From Bretschneidera sinensis (taxonomy: Eukaryota > Streptophyta > Magnoliopsida > Brassicales > Akaniaceae): a stretch of DNA of 64,000 nt. Positions within the stretch are counted from its first letter, which is position 1. Every line of letters begins with the position of its first letter. Shown here piece after piece: positions 56,123 through 64,000 of this stretch. The translations under genes and the position numbers were made by a program. The notes below the pieces were generated by a model. It ran no database searches. It had not been told where the DNA came from and was given only the letters and a program-made list of their open reading frames with translations. The stretch lies in the NCBI GenBank assembly GCA_023935145.1, contig CM043699.1, positions 107,191,036 through 107,255,035 on the forward strand, in the 5' to 3' direction.

Positions 56123-56859
56123 TGTTGACAATTTTCAAAATAAACTTTGTTTTTTTAAGTATGGGATATTTTAGAAAATCAAAGGAAAGGGAAAAAGTAA
56201 AAGTAAAATGAATTTTGGTTTTTGAGAGTTGATACAGTCAACTGTAAGTTTCATATAGTCAATTGGATGGTGTATTTAATCGACTGAATAAAGCATTCAG
56301 TCGACTGAATGGAAGAAAGAAAATTCTTTAAACTCTCTGTAACTTTTTAAGTCAACTGAAAACATTGTCCAGTCAACTGAAAACATTGTCTAGTCAATTG
56401 TATGTTCAAAATTTTGAATTTTAATAACGTTTTATGTCAGTTGAATGTGAAAAGAAGTGTCATTTGTGAAGGAACACTTGGTATTTAGTTTAATTTAGTT
56501 TTAAACTGAAACAATGTGTCTCTAATAGAAAGACACACTCATTTCAACATTATATAAGTGTGTTCAACTGTCATAATTAATATAATATAGATTACATTTA
56601 GTTTTCTGGAATTTCTCTTTTTCTTTTTCTCCTTTCAAAATACTGATTTATTTATGTCTAGAAATCTTGCAAATTTTCAAACATAAGTGTTACATCCAAA
56701 AACTCTTAGAAACTACTGTGGGTTTCTCTTCACAAGTGCAAAGTGAAAAATAACATCAGAGCTTCATTGTATCTTGCAAGAAATTCGTTGGTAACCTCTT
56801 AGACTGTGAGGGACGAATTAAATCTTAAGGAAAGTGACATGGTCACGCCTTGAAGCCTT

Positions 56860-56915
<56 letters not shown>

Positions 56916-56969
56916 ATTTTGATAAGCAGCCCTCACTTACATTAGTCAATCCCCACCAGATATCCAATA
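56123..56969 (+). repeat. copia-4 5' LTR
   Basis: U3 carries about eight copies of an AGTCGACT/AGTCAACT motif (56232-56402), a TATA box TATATAAG at 56551-56558 and, near its end, a long (CT)n(CA)n run (56861-56913). It matches 61430-62225. Confidence 0.87.
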
Positions 56970-57000
56970 ATCTTAAGGTTTAATTTCTTTCTTTATCAAA

Positions 57001-57815
57001 ATGACTTCTTTGAGTTCGTTAAGAGATATGACGTTGGACCTCAACAAGTTGGAGCAATTTGACAGAGGAAATTTTTATCACTAGCAGAGGAAGATGTTCT
57101 TCCTCCTGATATCGCTTTAGGTTTATTATGTCATCAATTCTCCAAGGACCGAACTTGTAGAAGATTAACCAATTTCTCATACAAGAGATAGACAGAAATG
57201 GGATCAGGATGATGACATTTGCAAAGGTCATATCTTCAATGCCATTTCCAACAATCTTTTTGATGACTGCCACAATATCAAGATAGTAAAGGAGTTGTGG
57301 GACATACTGCAGGCAAGGTACATGAAGGAGGACGTAGCAAGTAAGCGTTATATTATTACAAAGTTTTATAATTTTAAAATGGTTGATATTCATCGTATTA
57401 TGGATCAATATAGTGAGATTAAAACTATATTAGATCAATTTACACAACATAATCCGAAAATAGATGAGACCATAACAGTCACCACCATTATAGTCAAACT
57501 GCCTCTTTTATGGAAGAATTTCAAGAATCGTCTGAAGCACCAAAAAGAAGACCTGACTCTTGAGGAGTTAGACAACCATCTCTATATTGAGAAGGACTTA
57601 AGAAAAAAAGGCAAGGAAGAACCCCCTCCAAGATCAATACGGTAGAGGAAGAAAAGACTTCAAAGAATCATTCTCAAGAATCTCACAAGAGAAAAAACCA
57701 ACCAGCAAAGTTTTCTAAGAATAAGAAAACTAAGAGTTCCTGATTCAATTATGGGAAACTGGGGCATTTCAAAAGAGATTGTCGTTTATTGAAGAAAAAG
57801 TGAAAAACACTACAA
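57001..57815 (+). pseudogene. copia-4 gag
   Basis: ATG at 57001 opens MTSLSSLRDM..LEQFDRGNFYH and meets a TAG at 57082-57084 where Trp is usual (NFYxWQRKM). After a frameshift near 57290 the UBN2-type capsid part runs to 57644 (LWDILQARYMKEDV, LEELDNHLYIEK). The zinc knuckle near 57742-57785 reads *FNYGKLGHFKRDC: the first Cys is a TGA and the second is Tyr, so metal binding is lost. Confidence 0.83.
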
Positions 57816-57821
57816 GAATTC

Positions 57822-58260
57822 ATGGCTGTGATTTCTGAAGCGAATGTCCTTGAGGACAATGAAGCTTGGTGGATTGATTCTGGTGCAACGAGACATGTGT
57901 GCAAAGAAAATAAGTTCTTTAATAACTATGAAGCAATGGTTGATGGTATTTTCCTATACATAGGAAATTCAGCCACTTTACTAGTGATAGAAAATGGAAA
58001 AGCACAACTAGAGTTCACTTCTGAAAAGATACCCACCATCACTGATGTGTACCATGTACCTGAAATTAAGAAGAAATTAGCTTTTGGTAACCTCTTGAAT
58101 AAAAATGGGTTCAAACTTGTTTTTAAGGCTGATAAGTTTGTACTCTCTAAGGGAGGTATTTTTGTTGGGAAGGAATATATGTATGAGGGGATGTTTAAAC
58201 TCAATATTAATAATATGTGTATGATTTCTACTTATATGTTGATTGTTCTGCTTTACTTTG
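57822..58260 (+). pseudogene. copia-4 aspartic protease
   Basis: WWIDSGATRHVCKEN (57868-57910) has the D-S-G active site intact. The frame (150 codons) ends at 58274 through a frameshift at about 58230, where the integrase finger continues one frame over. Confidence 0.85.
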
Positions 58261-58880
58261 GCATAATCGTTTAAGACATGTAAATGCTAAACGATTAAAT
58301 GATATGATAAAGTTAGATTTAATTCCAAAATTTGATATAACCATGGAAAATTGCAAAACATGCATGCTTACTAAAATCACTAGAAAACCATTTTCAAGTG
58401 TTCAAAGAAATTCAAAAAATCTGGATTTAATTCATAATTATTTATGTGATATGCATGTTACACCTTCTTTAGGAGGAAAGAAATATTTTGTAACTTTTAT
58501 ATATGATTGTACAAGATATTGTTATGTTTATTTATTACATTCTAAAGATGAAGCTATGCATACTTTTTCTATTTTTGAGAATGAAGTAGAACTTCAGTGT
58601 GACAATAGGATTAAATGTCTTAGAACTGATAAGGGAGGTGAGTATTATGATCCTGCTTATTTTGAGACTCATGGAATAATTCATGAGATCACTGCTCTTA
58701 TTCACCACAACAAAATGGTGTAGCAAAGAGGAAAAATGGAACTATAAAAGAGATGGTTAATGCCATGCTTTCCAACTCTGGTCTAGGACATAGGTTTTAG
58801 GGAGAACCACTTTTAACGGCTTGTCACATTTTAAATAGAGTCCCTACAAAAAGAAACAAAGTAACTCCTTATGAGTTATG
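58217..58880 (+). pseudogene. copia-4 integrase
   Basis: The finger LLWHNRLRHVN..C.TCMLTK is present. In the core the first catalytic Asp is lost: LIHNYLCDM stands where the family has LIHSDLCD. The second Asp is in RTDKGGEYY. The PQQNGV..KRKN segment is reached by frameshift near 58690, and its catalytic Glu is Lys (VAKRKN). A stop for Trp follows (58798). So two of the three active residues are gone. Confidence 0.85.
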
Positions 58881-59420
58881 AAATAATAGCAAGCTTAATA
58901 TAGACTACCTTAATATGTGAGGTTGTAGAGCTATAGTTAGAGTTCCTGAACCAAAAAAGAAGAATTTGGGTGAAAGAGGAATGTGATGTATTTTCTTTGG
59001 ATATGCACTTCATAGTAAAGCATATAGATTCATGGTGGTGGAGCCAAATAATTATTATTCAATAAATTCCATCATTGATTATAGTGATGCTATTTTCGAT
59101 GAAAATAGGTTCAAGACACTTCCTAAGACTATTTCGGACAACAATGAATAAGAACAAAGTTCAAGGAATGAAGTAGATGAAAATGAAGTGGAACTTAGAA
59201 TGAGCAAAAGAGTTAAAGACTTCTGACATATGGACCTAATTTTTACATGTATTTGGTAGAAGGTACTAGGAACTCAATAAGTAATTCTATTCCAATTGTC
59301 TTGAATATTGACTCTGATTTACAAACTTATGAAGAGGCTATAAAGTCTTAAGATGTTGCATTTTGGAAGGAGGCCATAAATGGTGAAATGGACTCTATAA
59401 TGGGGAACAAAATTTGAAAA

Positions 59421-60250
59421 TTGGTGGACCTTCCACTAGGTTCCAAACCCTTTGGATGCAAGTGGATTTTCAAAAGAAAATTAAGGGTGGATGGTACAGT
59501 TGATAAATTCAAGGCAATGTTAATGGCTAAGGGATTTACACAAAAAGAAGGTGTTGATTATTTTGACACCTATACACCAATTGCAAGGGTTGCCACAATT
59601 AGAATGCTTATTGCATTAGCTTCTATATACAAGCTTGAAATTCATCAAATGGATGTTAAAGCAGCATTCTTGAATGGTGAATTAGAGAAAGAAATGTATA
59701 TGAGTCAACCTGAAGGTTTTGTAGTTAAGGGAGAAGAGCATAAAGTATACAAGTTAGTTAAGTCCTTATATGGACTTAAACAAGCTCCAAAACAATGGCG
59801 TGAGAAATTTGATCAAGTAATACTATCAAATGGTTTTAGAATTAATGAATCTGATAAGTGTGTATACAGTAGGTTCATTAATGGTAAATGTGTTATCATA
59901 TGTCTATACGTAGATGACATGTTAATATTTGGTACTAACTTAGAACAAGTTCAAAATTCCAAGAAATTTCTGTTAGATAATTTTGATATGAAAGAAATGA
60001 GTGTGGCTGATGTTATTTTAGGTATCAAATTCATAAGAGATAATGATAGCCTAACTTTAACATAATCTCATTATATTAAGAAAATTATAAAGAAATTTTG
60101 TCACTTAGAAAGCACACCAGTCAGTACACCATTTGATAATAGTATCAAATTATCTAAGAATAATGGTAGAGCAATTGGATAACTAGACTATGCTAGAGCA
60201 ATTGGTTGTTTAATGTATGTCATGACCTGTACAAGACCTGATATTTCTTT
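59421..60250 (+). pseudogene. copia-4 reverse transcriptase
   Basis: The 214-codon frame 59421-60065 is intact and contains FGCKWIFKRK, MDVKAAFLNGELEKEMYM, YGLKQAPKQW and the catalytic YVDD (CLYVDDMLIFGT). It then meets a TAA (60063). The rest (HYIKKIIKKF, CARAIGCLMYVMTCTRPDIS) continues with further stops (60182) to about 60265. It is the best preserved domain of this element. Confidence 0.9.
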
Positions 60251-60334
60251 TGTTGTAACTAAGTAGATTTACTAGTTGTAGCAATGATCATTAGGAGGTT
60301 ATATATAGGGTCTTTAGATATTTGAAAAAAAACC

Positions 60335-60830
60335 ATGAATTTTGGCGTAAGTTATAAAGCATATCTAATAGTTTTAGAAGGATACACTGATGCTAGTTGG
60401 GTAACAAACCGAGAGGAAGATCACTCATCCACAAGTAGTTGGATATTCACTCTTGGTGGGGTTGCCATATCTTGGGCTTCCAAGAAACAAACATGTATCA
60501 CTGATTCTACCATGACATATGAATTTAAGGCATTGGCAGTAGGGGGTAAAAAGGCTGAGTGGTTAAAGAGTTTATCATTAGAAATTCTTATGTGGCCTAA
60601 ACCTATGGCTCCAATTTCAATTCGATGTAACAGTGAGGCAACACTAGCAAAGGCCTATAGTAATGTCTACAATGGAAAGTCTAGACATATCAGATTGAGA
60701 CATAGCTATGTAAGGTAATTAATTACTGATGGAGTAATTATGATTGAATTCGTAAGGTCCATAGGAAACTTGACGGATCCTTTAACCAAGGGACTTGCAA
60801 GAGACCAAATGGTTAAAACATCATAAGGGA
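60335..60830 (+). pseudogene. copia-4 RNase H
   Basis: GYTDASWVTN, SSTSSWIFTLGGVAISWASKKQ and SRHIRLRHSYVR identify it (60335-60718). A stop at 60717 breaks it before the ending DPLTKGLARDQMVKTS (60775-60825). The usual E in the TEAEY-like position reads TMTYEFKAL. Confidence 0.85.
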
Positions 60831-61429
60831 TGGGTCTCAAGCCCATATGATAGGATCACCAATGATGGAATCTTAACTCAACTCTTACTAAATCTAAGTT
60901 TTGAGTTCAATGAGACAAAGTGCATCATTAGTAGTGATTGCAAGCATCTAGATTTATATTTTCATCCCAAGAGTTATGATGCTTGGAATCGTAAGGATAA
61001 AGTATAGGTGAACTGTGAGTTCTTAATAAGCTTATAAAAGATTTTCTTTGGTATGTTAAATTACGAAACAGACTTGATAAGCTTACTTAGTGAGTGTGAA
61101 GTGTGGCCGCTTCTATTGAGTTCAAGGACTTGACTCTAGAGCACTCATGATATAAAATACATGACACAATGCCTTCAAAAGTGTCAGTAATAATTTCTGG
61201 CAAATTCTAAATGGAGAAGTCTCGTGTGTGAGACATGTTCGGTTAAACAAATAGGATTTGTGATTCAAAGTATTATGCTACCATATATTATGTTTAACTT
61301 TGATGTGTTTTCACTAAATAAAGATTCAAGTCCTAAAGACATCTTCATTTATGCATGAACTTCAATGGATGATAAAAATCAATTTTCAAGGTTTTGTTAA
61401 GTCAAATTATTTTGAAAATGGTGGGGGAT

Positions 61430-62225
61430 TGTTGATGATTTTCAAAATAAACTTGGTTTTTTAAGTATGAGATATTTTAGAAAATCAAAGGAAATGAGAA
61501 AAGTAAAAGGAAAATGAATTTTAGCTTTTGAGAGTTTGTACAGTCGACTACAAGTTTCATACAGTCGACTGGATGGTGTATACAATCGACTGTATGAAGC
61601 ATTCAGTTGACTGAATGGAAGAAAGAAAATTCCTTGAACTCTCTGTAACTTTTTAAGTCGACTGAAAACATTGTCCAATCGACTGGATGTTAGAAAATTT
61701 CGAATTTTCAAAACGTTTTATGTCAGTTGAATGTGAAAAGAAGTGTCATTTGTGAATGGACACTTAATATTCAATTTAATTAAGTTTTAAACTGAAACAA
61801 GATGTCTTTAATGGAAAGACACACTGATTTCAACATTATACAAGCATGTTCAACTGTCATAATTAATATAATACAGATTACATTTAGTTTTATGGAATTT
61901 CTCTCTTTTTCTTCTTCTCATTTCAAAATACTGATTTACTTGTGTATAAAAATCTTGCAAATTTCCATACATAAGTGTTATACATCCATAAACTCTTAGA
62001 AGCTGTTGTGGGTTATTCTTCACAAGTGCAAAGTGTAGAATAACATCAGAGCTTCGTTATTTCTTGGAAGAAATTCACTGGTAACCTCTTGTACTGGTGG
62101 GCGAATTAAATTTTAAGGAAAGTTACATGGTCACATCTTGAAGCCTTTTTCTCTCTCTCTCTCACACACTTATTTTGATAAAAATCCCTCACTTACAGTA
62201 ATCAATCTCCACCAGATATCCAACA
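61430..62225 (+). repeat. copia-4 3' LTR
   Basis: Preceded by GGTGGGGGAT. It matches the 5' LTR but has a shorter (CT)n(CA)n run (62151-62169), a mutated TATA box (TATACAAG, 61837-61844) and one fewer AGTCAACTGAAAACATTGTC unit. Confidence 0.87.
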
Positions 62226-62230
62226 TTTTT

Positions 62231-64000
62231 GACACAGAGCAACATATTCTTTGGTTGGAATAAAAGAAAAAAGAGAGAAGAAAACAGAAAGTTTGTACAA
62301 GCAACAAAGCATGCATCATAAGTATAACAAACAGGAAATGCATAATACTGGTAATCTGAAATAGAGAAACATCGTTACTCCAAAGAATATGATATATCAT
62401 ATGAATCAATTGTACTCAAAATCAATGGAATTGGGTGTAGAAAATCACAAAAGGAAAAAAAAAAAAAAAAAAAAAAAATCTCGTCATTTTTTATGCCACT
62501 CTCTCTCTCTCGTCTCTTCTGTACTCCTCTAGCTTGAGTTTCAGCATTGGATCTTGTCTTTGTCTCGGCTCTTTGGCTTCTTGACTAATGCTTGTGCAAC
62601 CCAGAAGATTAAAAGACTATCACAAGAAGCAGGAAACACAAGTTTTTTTAAAGAGCGGTAAACACAACTTGAATCTCCTAAAAAAGAAAATTGAAGCAGC
62701 AATACAATAGTTAGAGCTGAAAATTTTGGTCTGGACCATTAGATTTGTTATCCGTACATGTTAAATTATGGATATAGATAAAAATTTAATGACTCGTTAA
62801 AATTTTACTAATATTTGATCGGTCCATAAAAATGTGAATCGGGTTGGGTTTACCCATAGATTACCCTACCGTTTATTACAAACCAAAATTTGATGTGGTT
62901 GCTATAGAAAGATATTTGCTTTATACGTAGGCAGTAGGCAAGGCAGCAGCTGCGAATAATGATATTTTTTATGGCTTCTATCAGTCCAAACATGCAAGAA
63001 ATTAAAGATCATAAATTTAGAATAACGTAAACAGCAGATCAAAGTAACTAATTGTTATATACATTACGTGAACATAATCTGTTTTCTACCAGGTGTATTT
63101 TGATAACAGTTTTAATTTGATTATAACAATAAAACATTATTAAACCCTTGTTTGAAAGCAACTCTTATAATATTTGTCTCTACATTCCTTTACCTCTCAC
63201 CCTTTTTTTAGCATTTTGCAAACATCATTAGTCTGCCTTGGTTAAAGCTATAAGCACATGTAAATTAGTATATGGATTAACACAGTTTTCATTTTTATTG
63301 TGCTGATGGTATCCTTCAAGAATTAGAGTTAAAAATTAAGCTTTAATAATTTAAGTTGGATTTAATCAAATCTCAAACAATGTTTAAAGAAATTGTTGCT
63401 TGACTTGCATTATCTTGAAAAGTTAAAATCAGAAATTATAATATTTTGTGTGAAGTAGACTAAAAAGAAGTGAATTGGATTTATAAAAATTCAACTATGA
63501 TTAACGAAAAACAGATAAGTAAGAACAATCGAATACAACTAAAACAACTAAGAGAGAATGGAACACAAGGTTTAAAGATATTGAGTTACGAGGTTTTGTT
63601 ATATCAAAATTTAAGAGGGGATTTAATTATAAATATTCTAACATTCTGAATTTAACTTATGTACTTTCATTTATAATCATTATCTTATCATTGACAAAGC
63701 AATTTAATTCGTAGTTCTTGGATTCTCAAACATTTTCTTAGGAGGATATTGTTAGAAGATTTTTATTAAGATTTACTAAATTAAAGCTACCTAATTTGAT
63801 TCTTGTGAAAACATGGAACACAAGTCAAAAACTATGAGTAAGCAATGGATACCAATTAATCCAACCGGTCTCTACATTTCGCTGATTGTTTGGAATAAAA
63901 GGGTAAAAAAAAAAAGGTTAAGAAATTTTTAATGAATCACCCACAAGTTTACTTAAAAAAAAAATAATGAATTTAATATAAATGTAAAAAAAAAAAACAT
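62231..64000. other. Right-end intergenic region
   Basis: No supported gene. A 24-base A-run lies at 62455-62478, followed by a (TC)n patch. The rest is AT-rich without recognised repeats. Confidence 0.45.

Larger units (their letters stand above)
56123..62225 (+). mobile_element. copia-4: Ty1/copia element, plus strand, both LTRs present
   Basis: Plus-strand order: LTR, gag, protease, integrase, RT, RNase H, purine tract GGTGGGGGAT, LTR. The LTRs start TGTTGA and end near ATATCCAA(C/T)A; TTTTT flanks both sides (56118-56122 and 62226-62230), a possible but low-information duplication. RT and RNase H resemble the Tork/TNT1 type and differ clearly from the copia-1 to copia-3 family. No initiator-tRNA site is found directly after the left LTR. 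Frameshifts and stops occur in gag, protease, integrase and RNase H. Confidence 0.88.

Noticed and set aside
56749..56760. ATCAGAGCT in copia-4 LTR taken as a primer binding site
   Set aside because: The same string occurs in the 3' LTR (about 62044) and both LTRs continue for about 200 bp past it, so it lies inside the LTR.
1..64000. CRISPR arrays, prophage or bacterial operons
   Set aside because: All tandem repeats are explained by LTR or element structure, and the genes have plant introns; nothing prokaryotic is present.

Overview
The window is nuclear DNA of a flowering plant. It is AT-rich, and about two thirds of it is transposable elements: plant Ty1/copia and Ty3/gypsy LTR elements, hAT-, Mutator- and Tourist-like DNA elements. 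Two intron-containing host genes lie between them, a plastid-type acylphosphatase and a thaumatin-like (PR-5) protein. No prokaryotic, CRISPR or organellar features were seen. The species cannot be fixed from the sequence.

Layout. (1) 1-24365 is a three-level nest. A minus-strand copia element (copia-2, 15082-24365) was split inside its 3' accessory ORF by a plus-strand chromovirus-like gypsy element (6588-15081). That element was split inside its 5' LTR by a second minus-strand copia element of the same family as copia-2 (copia-1, 1-6587). The missing halves of all three lie left of position 1. (2) 24366-29906 is mostly unique DNA with the acylphosphatase gene (minus, 26358-27596) and small hAT-like repeats. 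(3) 29907-35508 is copia-3, a third member of that family, with both outer ends and a near-perfect target duplication but a large internal deletion. (4) 35509-42000 holds DNA transposon remains: a Mutator-like foldback element with a 9-bp duplication, a second long-TIR element, a hAT remnant with a dimerisation-domain fragment, and two copies of one MITE. (5) About 42000-49060 is a decayed Tat-lineage gypsy element (pol on minus) that carries a coding, probably spliced, accessory ORF on the opposite strand. (6) 49952-51428 is the thaumatin-like gene with its TATA box. (7) 51754-55951 holds a Tourist-like element and a 2.2-kb LTR element without coding capacity. (8) 56123-62225 is a complete but mutated plus-strand copia element (copia-4). 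62226-64000 holds no recognisable gene.

All retroelement polyproteins are broken by stops, frameshifts or deletions, so none should be autonomous today. The most notable signals are these. Clusters of the palindrome CCAGTCGACTGG sit upstream of the TATA box in the LTRs of the copia-1/2/3 family, and again with a second TATA box between pol and the 3' accessory ORF, like a built-in second promoter. A related AGTCGACT palindrome cluster occurs in the LTRs of the unrelated copia-4. Family members share inactivating gag stops. The Tat element has a spliced antisense ORF. A hairpin-forming 48-bp tandem array lies in the Tat LTR region.
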